From positions 5,979,723 to 6,043,722 of the forward strand of contig OX463842.1 in assembly GCA_949825065.1 (NCBI GenBank): DNA of 64,000 nt, in the 5' to 3' direction. The DNA is from Odontocerum albicorne (taxonomy: Eukaryota; Arthropoda; Insecta; Trichoptera; Odontoceridae). Position 1 is the stretch's first letter. The number at the start of each line of letters is the position of its first letter. This document shows positions 10,861 to 21,347 of the stretch, in pieces. A program made the position numbers and the translations under genes. The notes below the pieces were generated by a model, which was given only the letters and a program-made list of their open reading frames with translations, was not told the DNA's origin and did no database searches.

Positions 10861-11476
10861 TTAAGAAATGACCTTTAAAATAATTATATTAAATTTCGAC
10901 TTAATCAATTGAAATGAAGTCAACGGGTAAGTATTATATAAAATAAACAGCTGTGAAATACGATAGAGGTAGGGAAGTACGTGGGTGGTTGGATGGTGGT
11001 AGATGGTGGTAGTGGGTGAGCTGATTTATCGCCGGCTTGAATGAACTCTGCCAATTGATTCGAGCGTCGCTTTGTGGTTCGCTCTAACAAAGAGACGGAG
11101 TAAATGTGTATCTGTAAGGTTCAACTCACGGAGAAGCTACGATAAAAAGGCTTTCATTTTGAAAAAAATAACTAAGGGTTATAATGATAACACTTTGATG
11201 AGTAGATTAGTAGGCTTTTGGTTTAACTTATAATATTTTTAATAATACTAATAATAAAAAGATCATTTTTATAGCGTCATTTAGAGAGTGAACTCTCCCC
11301 AAGGAAAAACAATTTAAATTAATGTCAGTTAAAATTTACTTCTATAGAGCTGTTGAGTTACCAATATCAGTTTGCATGTATTTCTGTTTCATAAATTTAT
11401 TCTAATTGTACTATCCAGCTTGTTGAAGTGCAAAGCTGAGAAAAAAACTGGGAGATAATATTATCTTCGGCCTTAT
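10861..11476. other. Unassigned spacer with a G-rich patch
   Basis: A GGTGGTAGATGGTGGTAGTG run and a GC-richer segment lie at about 10965-11125. Near 11408-11482, CTTGTTGAAGTGCAAAG...GGGAGATAATATTATCTTCGG resembles the distal part of SINE-B in reverse. No gene recognised. Confidence 0.4.
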
Positions 11477-11697
11477 GGTATTGTATTACACTTCCACTAT
11501 TGTATATCCATTACAACCTGGCGGGCTTATTGTCATGTGACAATCTCTTTCAACTGACCATAAAGACGTTAAAGATGCAATGAATGAAAACCATGCTGAA
11601 AAACCTTTTTATAAAATTTGGGTTCCAACGGAAGTCAAACCTGCAACCCCCCGACTAGAAGACATGCGTCTTACCAACTTTGCTACGGAGGCCATCA
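11477..11697 (-). mobile_element. SINE-A, near full length, reverse
   Basis: The copy holds GTATTACACTTCCACTATTG, GGCGGGCTTATTGTCATGTG, GGGTTCCAACGGAAGTCAAA and ACATGCGTCTTACCAACTTT up to CTACGGAGG. The reverse-strand head can fold as a tRNA-like cloverleaf arm set, with A-box and B-box positions conserved. Confidence 0.85.
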
Positions 11698-11934
11698 TTA
11701 CCAATGTCTTTGAATTTGAGTCACCGTATTATGCATTTAACTTGATGTCCGTCGTCATACTTATTTAATAAACTATCGCACTCCAAAAGGTATCATTAAT
11801 TTTGAAAGCTTTTTTTTCCGGATCGAAACATATGCTATTGATAATAGGACGTAAAACTCTCGGGTTAAGAGACAAGTAGCTTATAAACTAAAATACAAAG
11901 ATAAAAGCGCTTCAGTTAGATCCAATGAAGTATT

Positions 11935-12210
11935 TCTAAGCTTGGTTATATGGGAGCGAAACGCTGACGTAGAAAAATATTGATATATAGTAAGCCGAAC
12001 AAATTCTGTAGAAATGCGTATACTGAGAAAATATAATACACGGGGTGACGATATATGACAGGATACAGAATTAAGGGATTAGAGATTAATCTGCACGTAA
12101 GACATGCATTGAGTAAGATAAAAAAGAGCACTCTTAAATGGTTTTGACATGTTAAACTAATGAATAAAGAAAGATCAACAAAACAAACATATTAAGCAAA
12201 TATAAATAGG
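11935..12210 (+). pseudogene. RTE-A LINE relic, C-terminal ORF2
   Basis: The forward strand gives, through frameshifts and stops, NAYTEKI...YMTGYRIKGLEINLHVRHALSKIKKSTLKWF*HVKLMNKERSTKQTY. This is the RTE-type maturation/C-terminal region (RNE..., LKWFGHVERMNEERLTKQIY). Its 3' end overlaps the large palindrome that begins at 12176. Confidence 0.75.
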
Positions 12211-12757
12211 TGTATATTATTTATAGTTAAGGCATTAACATTGTGAAGGTTTAAAGACATTGTAATTTGTTTAATCAAACTCTGTTTATTCCACTTTTTT
12301 GTAAAGGTATTACCCTACCGGTTTCAAGGCTTTCACCTCATCATCAGGGGAGCACAAAAAAGACTGAATTCTGTTCGAACTGGTACCAAAATACACGCTT
12401 CTAACGGTAAACAGAAATTTGAGAGATGAACATCTGGCCAACTCATATATCCCAAGAATCTCTCCGCTGCTCGCCGAGGTTGTCCCATGCCTCCCTCAAC
12501 ATCCACTCCCCAACCCGAATGTTTACCGTTAGAAGCGTGTATCTCGGTACCAGTTCGAACAGAATTCAGTCTTGTTTGTGCTCCCCTGATGATGATGTGA
12601 ACGCCTTGAAACCGGTAGGGTTATACCGTTACAAAAAAGTGGAATAAACAGAGTTTGATTAAACAAATTACACTGTCTTTAAACCTCCACAATGTTAATG
12701 CCTTAACTATAAATAATATACACCTATTTATATTTGCTTAATATGTTTGTTTTGTTG
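12176..12757. mobile_element. Large hammerhead-like palindrome, 237-bp arms
   Basis: The left arm (12176-12412) and right arm (12521-12757) are near-identical inverted copies of equal length around a 108-nt loop. Each arm carries AACAGAATTCAGTC, a CTGATGA...CTTGAAACCGGTAGGG core, GGAATAAACAG and CCTTAACTATAAATAATATA. The outer 35 bp of both arms is RTE-A sequence (CAACAAAACAAACATATTAA). The loop and right arm contain the approximately 310-bp unit seen again at 12905 and 54225. The frame MNIWPTHISQESLRCSPRL... across it is conserved between copies but is not a recognised protein. Confidence 0.8.
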
Positions 12758-12760
12758 GTA

Positions 12761-13165
12761 GGACAACCTCGGTGATCAGCGGAGAAATTCTTGGGATATA
12801 CTATATGTGTTTGCCATATGTTCACCTCGATGCACTGACTTAAACATTTCTAGGGCCTCTAATCTGTCTAATTAACGGAAATAAATTGGACAGATTAGAG
12901 TCCCTAGAAATTTGAGAGGTGAACATCTGGCAAACACATGTATCCCAAGAATCTCTCCGCTGCTCACCGAGGTTGTCCCATGCCTCACTCAATTTCCACT
13001 TCCCAATCCAAACGTTTACCGTTAGGAGCGTGTATCTCGGTACCAGTTCGAACAGAATTCAGTCTTGTTTGTGCTTCCCTAATGATAAGGTGAAAGCTTT
13101 GAAACCGGTAGGGTTATACCGTTACAAAAAAAGTGGAATGAACAGTGTTTGATCAAACAAATAAC
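12761..13165. mobile_element. Second hammerhead-family unit with nested inverted repeats
   Basis: The segment 12761-12829 (GGACAACCTCGGTGATCAGC...) is inverted at 12914-12978. Inside lies a hairpin, TTTCTAGGGCCTCTAATCTG paired with its complement ending CCCTAGAAAT. It is followed by the family unit with a mutated core (CTAATGA...TTTGAAACCGGTAGGG) and GGAATGAACAGTGTTTGATC. The unit breaks off at about 13165. Confidence 0.75.
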
Positions 13166-13169
13166 AATA

Positions 13170-13354
13170 AATAGGCGTACTACACAAAGGTCAAGAAAAT
13201 GATGGTTGAATCCAATGAATGATATTATGAAATAAGGAAACGTAAAAAGTTTGAATAATTGTAGGGGTTGTTTGAGGAGGTGTATGCAACCCCGACAAAG
13301 AAATTGTTTGATGGTATGCATATACATGCATACCATCACACAATTTCTTTGTCG
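13170..13354 (+). pseudogene. RTE-A 3' end closing in a 28-bp inverted repeat
   Basis: Forward frames read NPMNDIMK, GNVKSLNNCRGCLRRCMQ and PRQRNCLMVCI, i.e. the RTE-A C-terminus with an internal deletion. The 3' part (CGACAAAGAAATTGTTTGATGGTATGCA, 13293-13320) is repeated inverted at 13327-13354 with one mismatch and a 6-nt loop. Confidence 0.7.
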
Positions 13355-13799
13355 TATGTTTATATTTATGTGTACCATATTACTCCAAAAAAGTCATCTG
13401 AAAACGCTTCTGAAGAATTCTGTCTCCAGTTTTCAGGAACTGAAAAAGAGGTATATTACGTGTAATATGATTCAACACTCCAAAAACTCGACCAAGATTT
13501 GCACCTTTTAGCGCAGTTAAGTGAGAATAGTTAAACAATCAAACTGGCTCCATTTTAATCGTACGATTTTCAAATTAAACCATTGTCACATTTTATTTAA
13601 CAAAAATACTTTGATGTGATCGCCACCTTATGAGTAATTGATTTTTTCTTGCATGACCCAGTTTCATTTGTTTATTTGACTTGTTTAATTTAATTATTCA
13701 ATTGCTATTTTTATTGGAGAAGCCAGTTTTTTAATGCAAAAACATGATGATGTGTATACAAATCAACATAACATTGTATATCACGACATCACCCTGTAA

Positions 13800-14010
13800 A
13801 AGTAAGCAAAGAGGATAAATCGCAAGATTTTCATATTTTTTCACATTCACTTCTTCTATATTTTTAAAACTCACTCAGAAAACTCCTACGATTACTAGAT
13901 TTTTTGATGTTTTCTTTCTTCAAAATATTATTCACTTGATACAACAACACTTTCCTTGGCTTTTTTCTACGACACCTTACACTCACATTAGCACTTTATA
14001 TTTGTTTTAT
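13800..14010 (-). pseudogene. RTE-A 3' relic, left arm of a head-to-head pair
   Basis: The reverse strand reads KKPRKVLLYQVNNILK...SSNRRSFL, matching the RTE-A consensus RPRKVWLDQVNDILKEG...RNRRGCMRR. It faces the copy at 14040 across about 25 bp. Confidence 0.65.
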
Positions 14011-14035
14011 TAAAAAAACAAATAAATATTGCAAA

Positions 14036-14262
14036 TGTGAGTGAAAAGCGTGGTAGAGGAAGACCAAGACTGGATCAAGTGTGTGATATTTTAAAAGAAG
14101 GAAATGTTATAAATCAGAGAAATAGTAGAAGTTGTATAAGAAGAGGTATAGTCGTCGAAGAGACAAAAAATGTGTGTTGCGTCATCGCAATCTTTCCTAT
14201 GCAAGTCTGGCATTAACTCCTCTCTCTCTACCCCGACAGGGAGATGGCATGATGATGTATAT
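14036..14262 (+). pseudogene. RTE-A 3' relic, right arm of a head-to-head pair
   Basis: The forward strand reads KRGRGRPRLDQVCDILKEGN...RNSRSCIRRG and runs through CTACCCCGACAGGGAGATGG to a TGTATGTA-type 3' end, as expected for the 3' terminus of this family. Confidence 0.7.
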
Positions 14263-14859
14263 TTATGTATGTAATCATCATCTGACAAACGTTGAACAAA
14301 ATTACAGTATAAACAAATAATTAACTTTATTGTGTAGATTTCGAAAATATCATACAAATATAGACTTGTTCGTTGCGCGTGATTAAAAAATAATTAAATT
14401 ATTCATGACTGCATTCAACGTTATACAATACCATACAATATATTGATCACTGTTGTTCAAATGTTATACGAGTACAATATCACACAATATATCACTGAAC
14501 AGCAATAATACACAAAAACTCTAATGAGGAAGCCAAGTAAGAAAAATTAATTAATTAATTATAAGGAAAATTAACTTGGACTTAAACCGAAGTCGCGTGC
14601 AATAGAATAATTAGATTCTTCAACAAACATTCTGATACTCGTATTATTTTTAAAACAATAATACGACTTTACTCATAAAATAAACACTCAGAAGCCTCTT
14701 ATCACGAGAAGGTAATAATTTTGCACATGTTCATAGAATCTTAAAATTACACCCTTAAAGTAAATTCCCAGTTAATAAAGTAAGTGTTTCAGGATATTTT
14801 GGTAGCGAACAGCAGCCGCAGGAAGTAGAGAACCCCCACTATGCCGGCGTGTCGTGCCG

Positions 14860-14925
14860 CGGCGAGGATCTAATATATAAAGCCGCACCCGGGCTATACG
14901 GAAGGTTATATGGAAAAAGCTCTCA
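14860..14925 (+). promoter_or_regulatory. Possible core promoter
   Basis: TAATATATAAAGCCGCACCC (TATA-like, about 14870) lies in a short GC-richer patch (GCCGGCGTGTCGTGCCGCGG upstream). About 35 nt downstream is GCTCTCATAC, a weak initiator match. No recognisable transcript follows. Low confidence. Confidence 0.2.
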
Positions 14926-15117
14926 TACACGCCTAGTCGTTGTTATACTTTATTATTTGGAATATAAGATTATGTTGAATGAATTAGAGATAGATTGTTG
15001 CTTTCGGTATTTCTGCTCCATAGGTTTTATTTATTCTTATAATTTCACCGAGCTAAGTTATTTGAAGTGCATTTATTATTCGTATCATATCCCTCAAGAT
15101 ATCTTGACTTTTAATAC

Positions 15118-15165
15118 GGACATATTCAAAAGCGTTGCCGGGAGACAATATTATGTTTTGTCCTA
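15118..15165 (-). mobile_element. SINE-B distal fragment
   Basis: CATATTCAAAAGCGTTGCCGGGAGACAATATT matches the SINE-B distal end (cf. GAAAAGCATTACCGGGAGAC at 37.9 kb). Confidence 0.5.
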
Positions 15166-15279
15166 GATTTATTATTTTTTATTTACACGATAAGAAATGC
15201 AAACGTTTACTTTAATACTTACATAAAAATATATATTTTCCTTCTCCCATCATACTTAGTTTTTTTTCTTAGATACCGT

Positions 15280-15425
15280 AGACTTACTCCGTGTTACAAT
15301 TGGCAAAACGCTCATCTCCCAGTCAGGATGTTGCGGGTACGATTTTCGTTGAGACTGCATTTAAAAAAAGGATTCCAGTCTGGTTTCGCTTAAGGTCTCT
15401 TAACCCTTCCCTTATGGTGCTAAAA
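15280..15425 (+). mobile_element. SINE-A, forward, 3' truncated
   Basis: CAGTCAGGATGTTGCGGGTACGATTTTCGTTGAGAC (B-box region), then GGATTCCAGTCTGGTTTCGC and TAAGGTCTCTTAACCC match the SINE-A head-to-body order. The shared tail is absent. Confidence 0.65.
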
Positions 15426-15589
15426 TTGAAACGCGCGCTCCGGCGTTGGGTAGTGAGTACGGGATCAAAAATTTGCGATTTTAAATCGGAAAAATAAGAA
15501 CATTCATAGATAATCCCCTTAATTAATTATAATTGAAGTTAAAAATTATAATAATTGAGATTTATTTGCTGAAAACATTAAAAAACCAT

Positions 15590-15830
15590 CTGGCAACGCT
15601 CACGGTACGGGCAAAGGTCTAATCTGATTGCAAGCCTAAAGCTACTGCGGCGCGGAGCGGTAGTGGCTTACTCCCGGCGTGGCTTACGCTTGCGACGATT
15701 GAGACAATTGAGCTGCTCGCAATTCAGTGAAGTATGCAAGAGTGAGATGCGAATATAGTGTCGCGCTTCCCGCATACTCTTCACCTATCGTCAAGACGAG
15801 GCACTCACAGCGTTTAAATGCGAATTTGTT
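15590..15830. other. GC-rich island, possible promoter or unidentified repeat
   Basis: The island is markedly richer in G+C and CpG than its flanks. It contains CTACTGCGGCGCGGAGCGG, an initiator-like TTCAGTGAAG near 15722, and an imperfect inverted repeat (GTGAAGTATGC... / GCATACTCTTCAC). No open frame of note. Confidence 0.3.
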
Positions 15831-16374
15831 TCTGATCTTCACAAAACACCTACCATGTAGTCGATTAATTCTGATTATTATTAATATTATTTTTTAAATC
15901 AATGCGTAAATATATTATGGAGGAATACCTAAACTCTTAACCTTGTATTTATTATATTTATAGAGATATTGATGGTTATTAGAAGCAACGTGTAGAAGAT
16001 ACCCAACACAGGGAAGGAAAGGTTAAACATCTGATGACCATAAGATTGTACTCTATACAACGAAAGTGTAATACAATACTTGTTGAAGGAATAACTAGGA
16101 ATTCCAGTTATAAGTCAACCAACTAAGCATATGTTTTGTCACTAAAAAAACATTTAAAGGATTTAAACTCTAAAAATATACGTCATTTACACTTTTTAGT
16201 CAAAATATTACAAAAAACAGGAACGTTGCACTGATAAAAAAAACACCACTCTTGAATAGGTATTTGATGTGTCGACATCAAGAATTTTACACTTAAAGGC
16301 AACATTCTATGGAGAATAATATGACCCCTTGCTATTTTTCAATGTGTAAGAACACTTATTAAGATTTAGCAATG

Positions 16375-16740
16375 TTCTAAGAACGGAGTCAGTGCTTCAG
16401 AGTGGATGTTTGAGCTTAAAAATAGTAAATGATTTATACTTTACTGGCAAATGGTTTTATACACTTGGAGCTTAAAATATGATGTCTTTGACTACAAAAA
16501 TCTATTCGTCTTTAGTAGTAGATCCTTTGGGTTGTGAATCAATGGAGTAGACAAGAAGCTCACAGTTCGCTATCGTATCTATTGGAAATTCTGCTATGCG
16601 TGGACATCCAACAACACTCGCACACTTCTAGTTTGCACGAGTATTGTTTCTACCGATTTTCTTAACCCAATTGAGACCCATGTTTTTTTTGGATACCCTT
16701 CGGAATCAACCTCAAAATCTCTGGATTGAAACAATTCTTG
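16375..16740 (-). mobile_element. SINE-B, reverse
   Basis: GAATCAATGGAGTAGACAAG, then CACTCGCACACTTCTAG..., ACCCAATTGAGACCCATG and GGATACCCTTCGGAATCAAC match the SINE-B order: distal body, central ACTCGCACA block, and B-box-like TTGATTCCGAAGGGTATCC in reverse. The tRNA-like 5' end is partly lost. Confidence 0.65.
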
Positions 16741-18219
16741 AAAAAAAAAATCTTGTGGTATAATTCTTTTAAAATTTAAAATACGGAATAGTTAGATACA
16801 CTTTTAAACACTTTATGGAGGTAACTTTATGCAAGAGATACACGGAGTCATCAAAGCATAGCTTATAACGGGGCCTGAAAATGCCTGGCCACCTTATTAA
16901 ACTATATTAACTTGTGCAATATCATGAAACCTGAAATTCCAAGTTAATTAACACGTCTCGATACAACGCCCCGCTGAAATTGTCGCACCCCTGTCGCGGA
17001 GGGTGGAAATTGGAGCTAAGGGGGTTGAACTTGATTAAAATTAGGACATTTTCAACGCAACATAAACTTATAAGTGCATACATTTTACCACGACATGTTT
17101 CACTGCTTAAACTATTTGAAACCATTTTAATTGATTTCTTATGTATATATGTGACGCAGGTTAAGATATTTCATCAGAATTCGAATAAAAAAGTTCATTT
17201 ATTTATATCTTTAAAGTTTTTCTCTTCGTTGAAGGCTGACAACTATCACGCCTATTTTGTACTTTGATTCCGCAGCTTTGAACAAATATATGGAACCACA
17301 ATTAAAACCACCCCGTTATGTCTTCAATCAAGAGATGTCTTCTCGCACTTCTTCTGCCCTGAATTTTTCAGCTCAATATCAATTGAAATACCTCACATTT
17401 TCTCTTCACATTATTTGCCTAAAGTACCATTATTTTTTTCCTATTGATGAAACATAATAATTTTCTATATTTATTAATCCGTTTCAAGATGTCATATTAT
17501 GGATTTTTTCAACCCACGAGACTCTTAGCATTCTTTAAATGCTATACATTTTAAAAGCTTCCAGTTTCTGCCTTTTGTAGCCTCAGTGTGTGCCCATATT
17601 TTAACACTATAAATTTGCACACGTAAATTGAGACTGAAACCATGTTCCATGGAGGTTTTTTCATTTTAAAGAAGCAGCTTCGAGCCATTTTCACTCTAAC
17701 TTTAATATCTTGAGATTGGTTTCATCGATCATTTAACTAGCATCCTAGATACTTAACATACGAGTATGTTGGTGGAATCGCTTGACATTTATACTTTATA
17801 TCAAGGGTTCCTGTCAGTATTTGTATTGCACCAACAATAATAAATATTATATTAAATATATGCATTTTCAAGCGCTTTTCATTATGAAGTGTGTTAACTC
17901 TTTTCATTAACTTTATACATTTTTTTATCGAATATGGAATTTCATAGATATTTAATTCGATGATTTTATTTTTTTCTTAAACATTTAATTGACAACATAA
18001 AACTTTTCAATTCAAAGATTATTTCAAATAAATTTTAAGTAATTATTATTCGCTCTTAAAATAAATGCTGATTTATTTACAATAATTAAGACTATTGACA
18101 TATACTATATAGTAGCAAAATCACATAAAAATAAAACCCAGAATATGAAAGGTTTACTATTTTTTTTTTCGAAGTACATTTTTATTTGTTTGAAATTTGA
18201 TACACAACGTTCTATTAAG
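16741..18219. other. Unrecognised AT-rich stretch
   Basis: A moderately GC-rich frame pair at 16922-17125/16980-17267 overlaps itself on both strands and matches no family I know. The remainder is AT-rich spacer with long T-runs. Confidence 0.35.
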
Positions 18220-18355
18220 ACGTCCTTCATCCCGGTTGATAAGATGCCTTTTTTCAGCCCAAGGTTCGACTTCCGTTGGTACTGTTATTTTTAAAAAAAA
18301 AAGCTTCCAGGTTAATTTTCATTGATTTCCTGTTCCAAATCTTTCTTGTTTGTCG
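18220..18355 (+). mobile_element. SINE-A, forward, partial
   Basis: TCCCGGTTGATAAGATGCC (A-box region), GGTTCGACTTCCGTTGGTAC (B box) and AGCTTCCAGGTTAATTTTCA follow the SINE-A order. The tail is missing. Confidence 0.65.
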
Positions 18356-18738
18356 CAAAACATTGCTTACTTTTGTCTTAGTTATTCACAAACATCAAAA
18401 AAACATTGCCTTATCTATTTTATGAGACCAGTTTCCTTTGCATGCAAATTTAAATGTATTTATTATGATAAAGCAATGAAAATTTGAATTCTTTTTATTT
18501 CCGAATCTTTCTGAACCCGTCTCGCCTTTTTATTCCCGAATCTTTCTGAACCGGTCTTCCTGTTTTAATTTCAACCCTAGTTACAATTATTATTTCAGAT
18601 CTTCTTCGTATTCATTAGCCTTTCATAATAAATTCAGACACCGCCTGTGATAGCTGATTCAGAGGGAACACAAATCAAGTTGACAAACATTAAAACTAAA
18701 AGAATTGCAAGAAGAATTTAGGCTAAGAAATCGATCGG

Positions 18739-18878
18739 TGTAAGCATTTTTTAGTAGTGAAAGCATTCTTTAGCAGTGTAAGCATTCTTTAGCAGTGTAA
18801 GCATTCTTTAGCAGTGTAAGTATTCATTAGCAGTGTAAGCATTCTTTAGTAGTGTAAGCATTATTTAGCAGTGTAAGC
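18739..18878. repeat. 19-bp minisatellite, about 7 copies
   Basis: The unit is GTAAGCATTCTTTAGCAGT with few substitutions between copies. Confidence 0.9.
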
Positions 18879-18964
18879 TAATAAACATTAGTGTTTATAA
18901 AAAGGTTTCTACCTAAACCATTTTTGGTAAAATAAGCAGGATTTTTTTCTTCTGGAAACAAGAG

Positions 18965-19310
18965 GGAGACATCATCAACATTCCCACTAAGCCATATACG
19001 TATTGGCGTAGACAGAGAGAACAAATCTCCACCTCATTCTATCTCTCCATATATAATCTCCTTTTATAAAGATGTTTCAATATTTCTTCTTTCAGCATTT
19101 GATTAAAATATTCGTGCCTCGTTTTTCTAGATCTTCCCAACCATCTCGTAATTTCTTCCAACTTGTGTAGATTATTTTTGTAAATCTTTCATTCTTTAAG
19201 TGTTACCGAACCATTTCAATGCTCTTTTCATCCTCTTAAGCATTGCATCTTCTTTCAATCGCATTCTTTCCTTATGCTATAGGTACATTGTTTTTCCACA
19301 AATTCTACAA
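18965..19310 (-). pseudogene. RTE-A LINE relic
   Basis: The reverse strand, read through frameshifts, gives DEKSIEMVR*HLKNERFTKIIY, then WEDLEKRGTNILIKC and IWRDRMRWRFVLSVYANTYMA. These correspond to the MLKWFGHVERMNEERLTKQIY, RGRPRKxWLDQ and C(K/R)DRxxWRSxVSAYP blocks of the family. It is the copy that best preserves the last block. Confidence 0.7.
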
Positions 19311-19904
19311 GCGTGAGACGATGAGGGTTATACCCCCAATATATGAAATTCTTTTTGAATTACCCCCGAAATGAATGTGGTGTTTTTAAAGAAGTTAAAT
19401 AGTTTGTGTAATCATATTATGTATTAATTTCATTTTAAGTTAGTAATATTACGGTTTTTTTTCATGATTTGCCTTTCTTCTTCGTTAATTTTTTTTGCAT
19501 TGATTGACTATATTTAATTGTTGATTTTAAAACATGCTTTATATATGTAAAATACTTTAATCTGATTGGCTGGAAGAAGTTTCTTGACGACAATAATCCC
19601 AACATATTGTACTATAGGGTAGTTTTAATGTGTTTCTAAATATTATGAACAATAAAACTTTAAAATTTGTTTCAGGTATGGACTTTTTTGGATATTTATC
19701 ACGAACTCCATTATTTTATTTCAAGGGTAAGTCAGATATACACATTTCTAAATAACTCATTGTTTTTATTAAATGGTCCCATCATTAAGCCACTTTTTAC
19801 TTGAACAAATCTGAATAAAAGCTTTTACCTTTAACGTACGTCATTTCATTGGATTAAATCATTTTCTATATGACCATCTTTGTTACTTATTTTGTAAGAT
19901 ACTT

Positions 19905-20140
19905 GACTTCTTCCCGGGATTTTTGGACTTGATTCCCGATGGTATCTAAAAAGATTGGTTCTGTTTGGTAAAAGAGTTCGTATGCGAGGGATGTTATTTC
20001 ACACGTACAGTTGTGTTGCCAACACGCGCAATGACGAACTCGTGCCTACTCCAGTGGTTTTAACTCGAAGGCTCAATTACTGAAACTGAAGACAATATTG
20101 TGCTCTAGCCATACTCTTCAGTTACGGCCCTGAGTCTCTT
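19905..20140 (+). mobile_element. SINE-B, forward
   Basis: GGACTTGATTCCCGATGGTATCTAAAAAG (B-box region), TTGTGTTGCCAACACGCGCAATGACGAAC and GTGCCTACTCCAGTGGTTTTAAC follow SINE-B order, ending near GAAGACAATATTGTGC. The 5' tRNA-like third is weak. Confidence 0.65.
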
Positions 20141-20479
20141 GAGCCCTGGCCTGTTGTATATTTCTATTGTATGTATTGTGTGTAATATGTATGAACGTAC
20201 TTCTTCAAGATATTTTTCTGTGAGTCAGTTAATGTTAACACTTTTTGTCACATGTATATTTTGTATCCATACTCACTCTTAATTCTAATTTGAATTATAG
20301 TATTGTAATTTTTTTATAGTCTACTTAATAAATGTGTTTGAATTACTGATTTGTTTATAGTGGTGGATACTCTACGAAAGATAAAAAAAAATATATAAAG
20401 ATAAGCTAAGATGGAATAAAAAAAATGACGTTGACAAAAATATTATCAATATTTTTTTTTTGTTTGAACAACATTAATT

Positions 20480-20765
20480 TCACAAACTGCCAACTCTTAA
20501 CAGAGCTTGTAAGTTTTTGTCTGACTCTGCGTATTGTGCGCGAAAGGGTTGTAGATCCTCAGGCGCGATTGTGATGCCACGAGCACATCCGGCTTGTTCT
20601 ACGCCGAAATAAACTTCCGAACAACTTCCTTGACACCCTCGTAGACGTCGTAGAGCCGGAGAGCCGCTACGCCAGTGAGGCAATTGAAGGCGATCCATCC
20701 AGATTAGGGGCACCCGCACTTATCTGTCGTGTTCAAGGCACCGCACTTAGGCAAAAGGGCACTGT
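20480..20765 (-). other. GC-rich island with an unrecognised open frame
   Basis: The segment is near 50% G+C in an AT-rich setting. The reverse strand has an open frame of about 79 codons ending ...GITIAPEDLQPFRAQYAE...LLRVGSL. The composition suggests a coding remnant of a transposon or a host exon. I recognise no domain and no splice sites. Confidence 0.3.
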
Positions 20766-21039
20766 TATGACATTTTAAGTCGCACTACGTTTTAATTGTT
20801 AGTAGGGTAACATATGGCTGAAAAATAGTTTGTTGATTTTGAAAATGATATTTTGCGAATGACGATGCATTATTTTTTCTTATAAAATAACTTATGCATC
20901 TATTTGTTTTGAAAACAACTGTAAAACAGTAACCAAGTGATGTTAAGTCTTGTGGGAGTCATTGTTTATTAGAAGAACATGAAAGATTTTTTTAATACAA
21001 ACTGAGCGAAAGCCTTAAAAAAGCGTTTTTTTTAATATT

Positions 21040-21345
21040 ACATACATACACACTATCACGCGTTTTCACTGCCAGGGCCGGCAGATAGGACAAAGCGCCG
21101 TAATTTCCTAATTCAACACACAACCTTAGCATCTTCCACATCCATACACTCTTCTCATACAACCTCTACGATTTCTAAGGCATTCTATTTTTCCTTCTTT
21201 CAGAATATCATTTACTTGATCCAACCATACTTTCCTTGGTATTCGTCTCATACGCCATCTATTCACATCTGTATTGTATATATGTGTTATTAGTCTTTCT
21301 TCGTTCATTCGTTCTACATGTTCAAACCATTTAAACGCACTATTA
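21040..21345 (-). pseudogene. RTE-A LINE relic, best-preserved C-terminal segment
   Basis: The reverse strand is open for about 60 codons: HVERMNEERLITHIYNTDVN, then RIPRKVWLDQVNDILKEGKI and RNRRGCMRRVYG. It runs to a 3' end with GTGTGTATGTATGTAA. This defines the family C-terminus used to recognise the other copies. The endonuclease and most of the RT are absent, so it is 5' truncated. Confidence 0.8.
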
Positions 21346-21347
21346 TT

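Noticed and set aside
12426..12647. Conserved 73-codon frame MNIWPTHISQESLRCSPRL...
   Set aside because: Present in several copies, but it lies across an inverted-repeat element, the copies carry missense and length changes, and conservation is explained by shared element sequence. It might be the tail of a PLE ORF, not shown.
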